NCBI GenBank assembly: GCA_012861695.1
Contig: JAAOOA010000026.1
Coordinates: 8,650,661 to 8,714,660, forward strand
DNA from: Trematomus loennbergii
Taxonomy: Eukaryota; Chordata; Actinopteri; Perciformes; Nototheniidae
Length of the DNA stretch: 64,000 bases
Direction: 5' to 3'
Shown here: positions 19,501 to 35,322 of the stretch, in pieces
Numbering within the stretch: position 1 is the first letter of the stretch
Layout of the letters: every line of letters starts with the position of its first letter
Made by a program: the position numbers and the translations under genes
The notes under the pieces: model-generated
Database searches by the model: none
What the model was told of the DNA's origin: nothing
Seen by the model: only the letters and a program-made list of their open reading frames with translations

Positions 19501-22500
19501 TTTGTCAGTAATCCCATCCAAGGTTGGCCAGAGAATGCAGGGTTGTACGTGACCACAACCAAGGTCTGTGTTGTCATTGAGAGAAGCTTGATCTCCTTCC
19601 AAAGTGCAGTTTGTCCGACAGACGAGGGAGGAGCAGATATCAAGAGGGGCTAAGGGCATAATAAACTTGGGACTTCCCCTCTCTTGCTCCACCTGACATG
19701 GCCCGTTAAGGTCTGTTAGAGTGTCAGGTCGTTTGTGCACATTTGGCACGCGTGAGTTTGTCAGAGTGTTTTTGGGGGAAAAACGACGATCTGATGAAGG
19801 TTCTGTATCTTCTCGAAAGACCTCCGCACAGCTTCTGTTGACTTCCTGCTCGACCACAGAGCCCGGCTGGGAGACGATGTGTTCGTATGTCACTTCACAC
19901 ACTTCATCTCTAAAGGGCTGGCAATGAAAAAACAACAAATATTAATTCAAGAAATGTCAAGAAATAGTACATTGCAGACACTAATATTTATTCAATTATC
20001 ACATGCTTGAGTAAAAAACTGTCATACTGAACTGATAATGGAAAATGATTGTAGACCTTTCAATAACACTCAAGTGTTGGCATGTTATTATATCAAGGCA
20101 GATTCTAGATAGTAGGTTACTTAATCTCTAAAGGGCTGGTAATGAAAAAACAACAATTATTGAAGAAAATGTAAGGCAATTTTAGGAAATTGTACACTTA
20201 TATTTATAAAATGATCATATTCTTAAAAAGAAAGTCTGTTACACATGAGGACGTGAGGATGTAAATGATCATCGACTAGACCTTACAATAACACCAAAGC
20301 AGGTTATTATTCGAAGGCAGATTCTATAGATAGTAGGTTACAAAAACATGCCAGAGCATTCAGATCCTTTTTAACACATACCTTTCTATGGAGCCACAAA
20401 GCAGACGTTTATGAAACACCATGCTTTTATATCCAATCCCACTGTCCATATGTCCTGTATGCCAACCTAGACTGTCGCTGTTATAGACAGGAGCTCCGAC
20501 TATGCCCTGCACACATAAGCCAATCAAAAGCAGTCTCCTATGCCCCGGACTTCTTGGTGTCCTGATCCTTGGTTTCTGAAGGAGATGCGGTGGGAATGTG
20601 TGTGATAAAGGGTGCACACATAAAGAGAGAGAGAGAGAGAGAGAGAGCAAGGGAGGGTCATGTTTCAGTCCTCAGCTGTGCCTTCCTCTCACCCCTCCAT
20701 CCTGACACGCCACGGATGCATGCTATTATCATTGAACTCCAAACTATTATTAGATGCCATTTCAGTCCATCTGAAGTTTTCCTCACATGCACTCCCAGTT
20801 TCCTTCAGCACACACAGCTGTCAGTCTTTGAGACGGGAGCCAAAGGACTTATCCAATCACACAGAATTAAGCCGAGACATGCAAGGCGTCACGGGTGTAA
20901 AATAGGTGGCTCCCATCCAAAGCAGGGTGACAATACTTGTGAGTGTCATGCATCGATATCACTTTTCAGAACTGCACAACGCCTGACTGGCTATCAATAC
21001 TCTAGGAATGAAAAGACTGACAAGGACAAAGGTGGGAATGCCTTTTAACGTTGTGGACGTGTTAACAAAGCCCATTACTGATTTATCTGGCGCCAAGCAT
21101 GACTGATTGTTCTCTCAATCGAGAGGGGGAACTCTTTCCACTGCTCTCTCACTGTCTGCCATATATTACAAAAAAAGTGTGTGTGGACAGGCGCGAGGTG
21201 TGTGTTAAATACTTTACTGAATTGTATGGGACAATACAAGTATAAATCTATCTAGTAAGTCATCTTACCTCTTCAATCATCAGCTCTCCAGGTTTATTTT
21301 GTCCCGCCAAATCTGTATCCTCTGTTATATTCAGTACGACCGGATCTTCTTCATTGCTGATAAAAGTGTCCTCAAATCCAAAGTGAGAAAGGTCCAGATA
21401 AGCAGAATTGGATCCAACGATCACATCTGAACGTACCCTCCAGGAAAGGCCATGGTAGCACTGGATGATCCCATGGATGAGTGCTGGTTTGTGGGGCATG
21501 CAGAGAGCTCAGCCTGGCAGCTCTGGATCTCCTCTGGCTCCTTTTCATCTTGTGAGTTCGCTGTTGAATCACACAAGGATTCAACGCTCTGGGAGTCCTC
21601 TCTGTCTCTGAGCTCAGGTCGTGCAGCTTCGCACAAAGAGAGTAAGCTCTGCCCAGAGAGGAAGGAGCTCTCTGGGATGTTTTGCCCCTCTAGGGGCTGA
21701 TCCTGGATGCCCATGGTTGCCTGTACTCCTGGCTCTAGACCCTTTCCTTCTTTAAACGTCTCTGTCCCAATATGAGTATTCACCTCTGCTAGTGCCTGTG
21801 TTAGAGCATCAATCCCTGCCCCTATTTCTGTAAAAGCGGCTGTAAAGTCCTCTGGTGGAGCTGCGATGATCCCACTCCAGTCTGAGAGTGCACTGGCCCA
21901 GCTGTCTATGGATGACCACCGCTCAACTGGTGGCCCCCAACCCCTGGTGTCATCGCTGGACCAGCCAATCCCCTCGCTCCCATCAGGGTTGTAACCTGAC
22001 ACGTTTGTCTCTCCTGGGGGAAAAGAAACGTCACTGGTGAGCTCTCCTTGAGTCATATAAAATCCCGTCTGGTCCCAAACATCCTTATCTTGTGTATCCT
22101 CACCTGTCAGATACTGGCATGCGTCCAGCCACAGCTCGATAGGGCTGTCGCTTCGCCTTGTTTGGTGGGTCAAATCAGAGACCTCTGCTTTTCCTCGCCT
22201 CCCATCATTTACCGACATCAAGCCTGCCTCACAGGCATCCACAGCAGGTGGTCTTAACTTTGAATGTTGGCTTACGTCTGACTCATAGCCCACCATAGCT
22301 CGTTCTTCACTCGAGCCGCTATGACATTGTGTCACCACGTTTTCTGAATCACACACAAGGTCACATGTACCGCAGTCAGGTTCTGCCTTTCCTCCCTCTG
22401 TGTCTGAAAATGTCCTTTGTCCTTTGTCTTCAGGACTTTTAATCTCCTGCGAATCTACATCAGGGGTCAGGAGGAACTCTTGTGTGTCACTTTCAAAGAT

Positions 22501-23013
22501 ATAAAGGTCTGACACAGGTGGTAACGACTTTAATAGAAAAGTGGCTCGACGGCGTTCAGAGCTGCAAAGAGGCTCAGTGTCAGGTATCTCCGTCGAACTT
22601 TCAGAAGTAGAAGACATGGCCCCAAAAAGCTGAGGTGTACCATTGTCTTGTATTAATGAAAAGGACAGGGCTGGTTCTTTTGAAAAGTGAAACTCTGAAA
22701 AAGATTCAGAGAGGGGGGAAATCAAATCATGAGAGAAGTGAGGTAATATTGGTAATACAGGTTCTGATGACCCAAATAGCTACACACTCTGAAATCATCA
22801 TCCGTTGGTGCTGAATCAGAGCAAAATGGTAAACACTCTGACATATCAAAGCTGGATGATGGGGGCTTCAAGCAGTCTGAGTTGGGGGTTTTCTCCTGAT
22901 TGAGACATTTGGAAGTGTTTAATAAAGGCTCAGTTGATTTGACTTTAGGGTCTGAGATATCTAACTCGACCTCTGCCCCTGCCTTTTCTGCAGACAGCAT
23001 GTTTTCAATAAGA
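13502..23013 (-). CDS. alpk2: Alpha-protein kinase 2 (Ig domain plus alpha-kinase)
   Basis: Atypical alpha-family serine/threonine kinase implicated in heart development. Exons in transcript order: 23013-21269, 19917-18444, 18366-18219, 15832-15705, 15611-15567, 15474-15177, 14718-14630, 14520-14303, 13845-13797, 13709-13502. Two long exons encode a low-complexity acidic/serine-rich region. An I-set Ig domain follows ([20 protein letters not shown]), then the alpha-kinase domain: [20 protein letters not shown] with the ATP lysine, [33 protein letters not shown] and the zinc-binding end [12 protein letters not shown]. About 1,468 residues are visible, against about 2,170 in human. The N-terminal Ig domain is not found and the start is unresolved. 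Single bases are missing at 22771-22773, 21436-21438, 19071-19076 and 15284-15286, and a GA pair near 19381-19388. With these restored, all splice phases agree. Confidence 0.92.
13870..13925. repeat. Retroposon tail-like repeat
   Basis: 'atcaaactttatttata' followed by 'gcagttttcatac' resembles the 3' end of widespread teleost LINE/SINE families. It lies in an alpk2 intron. Confidence 0.4.
14040..14215. repeat. A-rich low-complexity tract
   Basis: Imperfect 'aataaaataagaataca' units in an alpk2 intron. Confidence 0.8.
16711..17145. mobile_element. Non-autonomous DNA transposon with long inverted ends
   Basis: The left end (16711: 'taccactttacaataagact', then 'cccttataaagggttta' and 'attaattaggttgtgaatac') is mirrored at the right end ('tttacaacctaattcataac', 'ataaaccctttatgaatcc', to about 17145). 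A second, inner inverted repeat pairs 16886-16910 with 16975-16998 ('gctaagtagctaatataagg'). No transposase frame. It lies in the alpk2 intron and abuts the MITE copy that follows. Confidence 0.55.
17146..17458. mobile_element. Copy of the TTAA-flanked MITE family
   Basis: The end ('ctgagacctata', 'aggggacttttaa') matches the family seen at 1-94 and at 42043-42543, with TTAA at 17455-17458. The 5' end is lost against the element at 16711-17145. Confidence 0.45.
17862..18067 (+). mobile_element. tRNA-derived SINE
   Basis: A tRNA-like head carries a box A-like TGGCACAGTGGG and a box B-like GGTTCAAACCCC. The conserved body (gtgtccctgggcaagacact) follows, then the 3' tail 'gtcgctttggataaaagcg' and an 'atgta' repeat. 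The body resembles the V-SINE type of fishes. It is the best copy in the window and lies in an alpk2 intron. Confidence 0.85.
19906..20341. repeat. 218-bp tandem duplication across an alpk2 acceptor
   Basis: Copy 1 (19906-20123) and copy 2 (20124-20341) share 'atctctaaagggctgg', 'aatgaaaaaacaacaa' and the end 'agatagtaggttac' at an offset of 218 bp. Copy 1 contains the acceptor and the first bases of the exon starting at 19917. Copy 2 therefore carries a decoy acceptor and a 12-bp exon remnant. The copies have diverged by substitutions and small indels. Confidence 0.75.
20624..20648. repeat. (GA)n microsatellite
   Basis: About 12 GA units in an alpk2 intron. Confidence 0.9.
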
Positions 23014-23246
23014 CTGTGCATAAGAGAAGGAGCAACTCAATTCTCAGTTAGACAGTCTGCAAGAGCTGGAAGGGAACATGTTTTCTCATCTGTGCAATGG
23101 AGTCACAGGTCCATCTTGTGCTGCTAGATTCCAGCTTCCAACTTCAGGCAAAACCGTGGGATAAATAGCAGGAAGCGTGTTTCTGCTTGGCGTTTCTTGA
23201 GACATTTCCTCCCCTGGGTCCAACTGGGTCCTTAGTATTTAGTACC
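23014..23246 (-). other. Possible upstream alpk2 exon, unresolved
   Basis: An acceptor-like TTTGCAG precedes 23246. An ATG near 23203 opens MSQETPSRNTLPAIYPTVLP and stops after about 40 codons. A second frame (TDEKTCSLPALADC) then runs to a TGA just before the frame of the large exon. A good acceptor (CTCCTTCTCTTATGCACAG) lies at 23014-23015. Either this is 5' UTR, or an exon broken by the indels seen elsewhere in this sequence. I cannot decide the alpk2 start codon. Confidence 0.3.
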
Positions 23247-27902
<4,656 letters not shown>

Positions 27903-28718
27903 GGCTTCTCAGAAGAAATACATTTGGGGTCTATGCAAACACTTTATTGGTTAAGATGGCATATTAAAAGTTAGGCAAAAAGTGATAAATAAAGAGATTT
28001 ATTGAAAAACACAATTGAACTTTCTGTATTCTGTAGCGAGGGGGTCAACAGTGAGCGCAACAATAATAACAGCCATGCTCAGTATTTCTTTAAGCATAAG
28101 CTTACTTTATTTCTCCAAAACAGTATTGTTACAATTTTGAAAGCGTCTCAGACACGATACACCATCTTGAGCATGTTGTTGTAGGGCTTTGGAATGGACA
28201 TGGCCTCTTGTAGTCAGGGTAACAGAAGTGTCGTCTTACCAAAGCAAGATATATTTTTACACCATGTTGTTGCACAGTCTGCCTCGCCCTAGCGTCTGCC
28301 CTCCTTCCCTAAACTCATTGGGACAGGACCAGGTGGGCAATAGTGCTGCACATGTAAGAAGTATGTGTCACGACTACGTTTTGTTTGTTTGGGAGCGTGA
28401 GAGAGTCAGCTGAAGCATACTTTTCCAGAACTCATAAAGGCAGGAGCAAATAGATGACATGAGATCACTATATAAAAGAAATACCTAGCCATATTTAGAT
28501 TTCATCTTACACACTGGTCTCGCCTACAATATGAAATGAAGCATGATTTTATTTGGAACATTGGATACTGAAACTGGAAATTAATTACAGATTAAACATT
28601 TGGAAATTGTGTTGTCTTTTTATCTCATATCGTGCTGATTTGATAACATTACTCAAGTGACAATCTATATATGTGAGCTTGTATGTATTTGTATAAAATC
28701 TTTATGTGCCTCTGCATT

Positions 28719-31245
28719 TTAGGAGGAGGAATGGCTTCTCAACCAGCATTGTAAACAAATAGCTGGACGCTATCGTGAGCACCAAGTGACCAAGGAACAG
28801 GTACAGCTAAAGAAGAAGGGAGAAAAGCAATACATTAGAGAAGGATACTGAAACACAGATAAATAATGATAAAATCTGAAACAGGTCATCATTAGGCTCG
28901 ATGAAACTTAATGGAAGGTGCTGACTTACGTAGGTGATCTCAGAGTAATGGATTGCAGTCTCTTGCAAGCCAATGTAGGAGATCATGAGATGGGATGTGT
29001 CAGATAGCAGGCAAAGCTAATGTTGGAAAGAGGAACCCAGAAACCCAAAGACAAGAATCTCGGATCACACCTGGAGAGAGGATGAAACAGGGGGAACATT
29101 TTTAAACACATATTTCTGCTTTCATGTTAATGTTACCTTTTTATTTAAATTGACAAGAAGTGTTCAGACTTGCGTCTTTTGTAATCATAATATATCCATA
29201 TTTGTTTAACAAGGTCATTTATTTGAGTCTTGTATACTGTAGATACGTAGGTGATAAATGTAAAGAGACATTTTCCAATGTCTCCCCTGTAGTGCTGCTA
29301 TTTATCGTTTGTTTTTGTGTGTGATGCAGCCTGTTAGAGATAACAGCCACACAGATGGCACTAATGGCACTTGGCTTGTGATGCTCCAAGTGCCCAAAAA
29401 ATCCATTAAAAAAAAACATACAAGTTTCATGTAGTAACTATTTGTATTCTATCGAACTAAACCAGCCGACGAGTAAGCACTAGTGAGTAACCGCCTTCTG
29501 TAGCACCTTCTGTGCAGTGGTAAAAAAGGCAGATATAGTATTAATCTAGATAAATAAAAACTACAGAGAAAAGGCATGAATCTTTCTAATATAGTATTGA
29601 AGTACTGAATACAAATAACACTAATAATTGGTTAAGATGCATATTCAAAATTCTAATTTATGGAATGTGTGGTCTTTGTTTACCTCCATACCCATCCTCA
29701 CAGGCCAGTATGATCCAGGCCACAGCCATAGCTGCAGCTGGGCAGTTACAACAGCTCCGGCCACAGAGTTCATCAGCAGAAGACCTCCAGCAACAACTAT
29801 AAACACACTTTTGTTTCTGATAAACAAAAGACAGGATAGAGGAATAAGATTATATAAGTTGTAAATAAGCAATGCAAATTGTAGTTTGTTGTAAAATGTA
29901 AAAATCAAGGACATGCAGTCTGTAAAAAAAGTTATTGCTTTATGAAATACTTCACTCCCAAAATGACCATCTGTATTTCAAGTATTCCCCTTGTGTCACC
30001 TTTGTGAATACAACTTGTTTTGAATGCCTTCATGGCAAAGAAATGTAAATAATAAAGAAAGAACATTTTTGATGATTTTAAGTAAAAGACGGGCTCTTAA
30101 ACAACAGCAAAACTGTATTACTCATTAGTTTAACAACTCTCCCAAAACGTGTTCAGTACAATCTAAGGTTCTTGTATTTATATGCTCACAACTTCCCAAA
30201 GACAGGCATTTTACTTTGTGTACATACATTTGCCTTTTGGTATGACTATTGCATACCTAGTCTGTTTGGATAGAGTTTTGCTTTTGTTACACCATTTACT
30301 CCAAACATCAAGAAAAACTGTTCTTGATAATTTCAAGGTAACATTTGGTGACAAGCAAAGAGAACTGCAAACAAAAAGATATGTTAAAACAAAGAAAAAA
30401 GACTTATAGTTTACATGGTTTGAAATGATTTGTTTGCAACTTATAGTTTTATTTTTTAAATTACATTTATTTTGCTTGACTCAGTTTTTTTCTTCTCTTA
30501 AACTCTTAGTTTTGCTTGATTCTGAGAAAGTGTTGCTTTATCTTTATGGAACAAAACTAATCCCATAGGGAGCTGGCTACAAAATGAGAGGATACATTTA
30601 ATTGGTTTTGAAGTTAACCAAAACATATGTACCTATCATCTACATTCTGTAGTCCAATCACAGCACAGCATTATACTGTTGGTGTTCATCTTGTGAACAT
30701 TTTCAGGAAATCTTGTGGTACATGTTATGATGATACTTACTCTGACTGTTTTCTTCTGAAGTGTTACTTTTAGTTTCAGAGGAGGAAGGCTTCTCTGCGG
30801 GGGCGACCTCTTTCTTCCATTGCAGAAGGTTCATAGCTGTTAACAGGGTAGCTGCAAGAGGGATGATATCATTACAGAACACACAAACCTGCAGGATAAA
30901 AGATGTTTGTTAAGTGAAGACTCATCAATAGCAGGTTAAAAAGTAATAGAATTTACAGAGACACTTCTGCAGTTTCAAAATAAAAGCATATCTTCAAAGT
31001 GATTTATATGTATTAATGTTTTAACTTGTAATACATTTGTATCGCTGTATCATTCCAGAGATTTAATAGTTACACCCCCCATAAGACAGTAGACAGGGTT
31101 TTAAAAAAACACTGACAGAAAGATGGCGTCTGATGCATCAGGAGCTATGGTGTCGGACAAACAGTGGGTCATGGTCATCTCCTGAGTGGTGTGATTGACC
31201 AGGATGCAAGGAAAAGGAGGAATGAGGGGCGTCTGACCTGTTAAA
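28719..31245 (-). pseudogene. Decayed, internally deleted tandem copy of oacyl
   Basis: Exon relics in the order of oacyl: 31242-31100 (TSLI/TPLIPP-type exon, ends DASDAIFL), about 30890-30754 (first membrane helix exon), a fused exon about 29823-29697, about 29073-28931, and a last exon about 28810-28719 that still reads LYLFLGHLVL to LLLKCRGT and a stop. The fused exon joins the start of the [11 protein letters not shown] exon directly to the end of the [12 protein letters not shown] exon. Everything coding for the central acyltransferase region is gone. The 28931-29073 relic has two one-base losses relative to oacyl. The similarity extends into the 3' flank (28060-28510 against 35940-36100), so the copy arose by DNA duplication, not retroposition. 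The signal peptide and NRF exons have no counterpart here. Confidence 0.85.
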
Positions 31246-31319
31246 CAAAATGAAATAATCAAATATAGAAATTACCGAATGCTTTGTCCAGAGATAACGT
31301 ATTTTGAAATCACTGACCG

Positions 31320-31520
31320 TCTTAGGTAGTTAACTTTAGTCTAAGATATCTCAGTGGGTCTCAAACGTTTTGATCACAATTTATGTAAACACATATTTCC
31401 AAGGCACTCCTTTATAATTATTGGGATAAACAGGTTTGAAATCATTTCAATGTATACTATAGGACAGTAAACCAAATATCGTTTAAAACTGGAGAGATAA
31501 AAAAATATGCATAAATAAAT
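31320..31520. repeat. Fragment of the hAT-interior repeat
   Basis: 'aactttagtctaag' and 'tatctcagtgggtctc' match the shared interior of the elements at 32932-34276 and 50976-52006. No termini are visible. Confidence 0.5.
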
Positions 31521-31919
31521 AAATGTAAACTAGGTAAAATAAGATATGAATGAACAACTGTTACGTTCCCTACTGGACTAGGGGAACCAAAGGGAAGTAA
31601 CAAAATACAAAACAACCGGGCATGGCATCAAAACGCTAAAAACGCTGCTGAAGGTTAATCCAATGGTTAATCCAATGTGTCTGTGTCACTTTGAAATGAT
31701 TACTGATAATCCATCTTCATATTTACTAGTTAGAGCCTAGGTTTCAGTTTTCAGTTTTCAGAGCGTAACATAGCTTTCGACTGCGTGCGCGTCACTCTCA
31801 CTCCTCAATGGTACCTTGTGTGTGTATGTGGAACTTCCCCTTCGATTCTATTGGCTCTAGGGGTTAAAAGAGGTGTCAATCACCAAAATCGACCAATGGG
31901 TTCCAGAGAAATGGCAAAT

Positions 31920-32131
31920 TACATTACATTACATGTAATTTGTTAGACGCTTTTATCCAAAGCGACTTACATACATTCAGTGCTGTGGACAATCCCCACA
32001 GGAGCAATTTGGGTTGAAGTGTCTTGCCCAGGGACACAACGACATGCTGACTGCAGTGGGACTCGAACTTGGTGCCTCCTGATTCGAAGTCCAGCACTCT
32101 ATCCACTGAGCCAAATCCACCCAATCCACAC
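31920..32131 (-). mobile_element. tRNA-derived SINE, minus strand
   Basis: Reverse complement of the copy at 17862-18067: the tail 'ttagacgcttttatccaaag' is on the left and the tRNA-like head (box B GAGTCCCACTG region, box A TGGCTCAGTGG) is on the right, near 32100-32120. Left end has the 'attac' repeat. Confidence 0.85.
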
Positions 32132-32149
32132 AATGACCCAAAGGTGTTT

Positions 32150-32545
32150 TTTGTTGTTGCTAAACCTGTCTAAAAAGGTCACATGTCACTTGTTTTGCAT
32201 CAATCTTGATACAGGGTACTTATTATGTTATAGTTTGGATTCCTAAAGCTTTAGTCTACTATCCCACCATTCAAGGGTGGTTTTCACTATAAGTAATGTT
32301 TTTTTTTTGGACGGACACTATCATTTACATTTTTTTACTATGTTCAATCTGAATTTACTTTAAAATAAACAAATTCTATATTGATTCTGACTTTTCTACA
32401 TCCAACTCACAGGTTTATCATTGCTTTGAGAAAAAATATTATTAATTTAGCCCTTTTAGAAGTGAAGTTATAGTAATTGTTCTGGGAATGTCATTTTCGA
32501 GCTTGAGGCATGAAAAACAGGCTTGGGGCTTAACAGGTTAATAGT
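32150..32545 (+). mobile_element. Partial copy of the GGGCTTAACAGG-ended DNA element
   Basis: Shares 'gggtggttttcactata', 'tactatgttcaatctgaa' and the end 'ggggcttaacaggttaa' with the element at 32858-34835. It is the inverse of the copy at 49250-50262. The left terminus is missing. Confidence 0.6.
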
Positions 32546-32639
32546 TGTTAACACATCGTTTTGCAGCCCAAAGTAGGCTACACACTAGAACATGTGTTAG
32601 TGTTATTCTGCCCTGCAGAGGCTAAATGTAGTAAAATAT

Positions 32640-32790
32640 GGTAAAGTATTAGCTAGCTAACGTTAGCTAACTAACTAACAGCGACGTGAATGAGGGATAG
32701 CTAATGGTGCAGCTTGTTGAATAAAGCTATTAGCTAGGTAGCGCTAGGTAGCTAGCTAGCTGTACAGCTAGCTAGGCTAAATGAACTCCT
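32640..32790. repeat. TAGC-rich low-complexity block
   Basis: Repeated 'tagctagctaac' and 'gctagctagct' words, common in teleost intergenic DNA. No gene. Confidence 0.6.
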
Positions 32791-32857
32791 AAGAATAGCT
32801 AATGTTAATAAAAAAAAGGCAGTAATTGTAATGCAAAACTGCAGGGCAGTATTCTTA

Positions 32858-34835
32858 ACCCGTTAAGCCCGATTCAGCATCTTGTAAGAAACAGCGTCCC
32901 AGGGCTTGTTAAAATGTAACAACCTATTAACCAGGGCTGCCAACATTTGAGTTCAGCTTGGAGTGAGATTTTTTTTTTTTTGGTGAACCGAAAAATAAAC
33001 GTCCATGTGTACAGTGTTACAAATGTATTGAACAAGTACAAACTAGGGTTTCCCATTAATGTACTGGGCGCTACAGTGGAGTACGCACATACACAGTGTA
33101 CCCGCGACTCTTACAATGAAGGCTCGATAATCAGCTCACAGCATATAAAATGGCATATAGGTGTAAGCAGGGGTAAAGTGCTATTTTATAAATTTATAAT
33201 AATAATATAATAATATAAATTATTTTTTTAAATATTGAAGTTAAATGCATCAATCTGGTGCACTTTGAGAGCAAAATAAATGTAAGGATACATCTCTCAA
33301 CACCCATATGAAACACAACTTTAAACAGATTTTCTTTTTCTTTATGGATATTTTACAAATTACTCACCTTTTAAACTGTATTCTTGTTTTACTGTCATAT
33401 AGTATTTCATAACTGTTTTTCATTTATTCTCATAAATGGTGACCAAACCGTTGAGACCACTGAGATAACTAGACTAAACTAACTATCTAAACACTCAGAG
33501 TCCCTTACCTCACTGAGCTGTAGTTATCTCTCTCAGTCTGACAGCAGAGAGCTCTCTCTCCTTATTTTAGAAACAGCTTCTAATATCCGTTAGCACAGCT
33601 AGCTAACCATATGCTAACAACAACAATGCAAATAGTGAGTTTGGTAGAAATATACTGTATAATAGTAAAGTTATTTAAGATGATGCCATATTTATTGAAG
33701 ATTTTACATTATAAATATTACCCAAAATTCTTCAAAAGCATATTCTTCCAAACTCCTTGCTGTATGACCACCAGGAGACTATTGATGTGTGTAGTGAGTT
33801 TAGTAATATACTGTATAATAGTGAATATTATTGTATTCTCTTTTTTCGGAGTTGCACTTTGCAGACGGTCCCTGAGCACTCGTTTCTTCTCCGGCTGCGG
33901 ATAGAGACCAATGTAATGTGTCCAGCTCGGAGGACGGCGCGTATTGGCTTTTTTTGATCAAAATGTGATTGTAGTTCGTTGTCAACCTTACCACGGTACT
34001 TAGGAGACGTCATTTGTGTCTGAATAACGTTTTGTTCATGAGTTATTGATCCGTGAAATCAGAATCTCCCAATATCGTTCCAACTTGACTGAACTCCAGA
34101 AGACCGTCTCATTTCGTAGACGGCTCGGTTTGCTGTTCCTTCACTTTATTTTTATATTTATATACATTTATTTTGGACGAAAACTTAGCGTGAGGAAGGC
34201 AAGTGTGGCGTGAGTGCGTGAGATATGGGTTAATTGCGTGACTCTCACGCTCAATGCGTGAGTGTTGGCAGCCCTGTATTAACGTTGCATACCCACTTAA
34301 CGGGAAGAAACTAAGCTAACAGATGATAATAACCATTTTTACCTACAAAACACAATTCCAACACCAAGCGTCTAAATCATCACTTAACGAACGCTAATGC
34401 TACATTAGCACATGACTGGCGATAGTGATTGTTGTACTTCGTGCTATCTGCACAAACGACATATCATATGAAAGCTGAGATTCATCAGATTCCATTGGTA
34501 TAAGTCTCATCACTGTACGACAAAACTCACCGAACTAGCAGCCAGGAAAGAGGGTTTCCATCATTAAAGGGTGGTTTTCACTATAAATAATGGTTTTTTT
34601 TTAGGGGAAGATTAGAATACATTTTTTTTTACTATGTTTAATCTGAAATTACTCTGACACAGCAATATCTATATTGATTCTGACACTTCTACAGCCAACT
34701 CACAGGTGTATCATTGCTTTGATAAAAAATATTATTCATATACCCCTTTTAGTTGTGAAGAATACTCATTCATTCTGGGCACGTCATGTTTGAGCCTGAG
34801 GCCTGAAAAATAGGCCCAGGGCTTAACAGGTTAAA
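32858..34835 (+). mobile_element. DNA element with a nested hAT insertion
   Basis: Left end 'aacccgttaagccc' at 32858 and right end 'gggcttaacaggtt' near 34822-34835 are inverted copies of each other. The right half (34284-34835) matches the copies at 32150-32545 and 49250-50262. It is interrupted at 32932-34276 by the hAT element listed next. No transposase frame, so non-autonomous. Confidence 0.55.
32932..34276. mobile_element. Non-autonomous hAT-like element A (1,345 bp)
   Basis: Ends CAGGGCTGCCAACA and TGTTGGCAGCCCTG form an inverted repeat with the CAG...CTG signature of hAT transposons. Direct repeats TATTAAC at 32925-32931 and 34277-34283 flank it, 7 bp where hAT normally makes 8, so one base has probably changed. 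No transposase frame survives. Its interior (33061-33640) is shared, in the opposite orientation, with element B at 50976-52006. Confidence 0.75.
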
Positions 34836-34965
34836 CTGTGGAACATGATGGCTGCTCTCAGAACATCTGTTATAATTTACAAAAGTTCTGATTTTATAAC
34901 AGGGTGTCTTCAACTTGAATGGTGATTTCTATTTAATTTATCTGACAGTGACGTAGTAAGCCAGC

Positions 34966-35322
34966 ATGCCCAATAGAAAACGAAGTGTAGATCGTCCAGC
35001 CCACAAATGCTTGCCAAGTGCCTGCATCCTTCATGTGCCATCCATGTCTGATCATGGTCCGTCTACACCCCTCACTAAAATTAAAGGAACAGCTATAGAA
35101 AAACTACAACAGCTGCATGAGATCCAGGACCAACGTCTCCATCAATCACATAAGTCCCCATATTGTATGCAATCAGTGTGTGACCAGATCCCTAAAACTC
35201 TCCCTGATGACTTGGAAAGTGTTGGGTATCACCGCAACTGTTATCAGCGCTTAACTTGCAACCTTCATCTTCTGGAAGATAATCCAGAACCAGAACCATC
35301 TACCTCACAGAGAAATGTATGA
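34966..35322 (+). CDS. Hypothetical 118-aa protein, possibly transposon-derived
   Basis: Open frame starting MPNRKRSVDRPAHKCLPSAC and ending EPSTSQRNV. It has several Cys/His residues (PYCMQSVCDQIP, VGYHRNCYQRLTCN) that could bind metal, and a Ser/Pro/Glu-rich tail. A 'YHRNCYQR' type motif occurs in large uncharacterised repetitive protein families of fishes, which suggests a mobile-element origin. I base that on general familiarity, not a search. The frame is preceded by the nested elements at 32.8-34.8 kb and has no identifiable promoter. It could also be the first exon of a longer frame. Confidence 0.35.
   Translation: MPNRKRSVDRPAHKCLPSACILHVPSMSDHGPSTPLTKIKGTAIEKLQQLHEIQDQRLHQSHKSPYCMQSVCDQIPKTLPDDLESVGYHRNCYQRLTCNLHLLEDNPEPEPSTSQRNV

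Noticed and set aside
20382..20575. Open stretch of about 64 codons on the minus strand with consensus acceptor and donor, proposed as an extra alpk2 exon
   Set aside because: It is 194 nt long. The flanking exons join phase 0 to phase 0, so including it would break the frame, and the alpk2 model is consistent without it.
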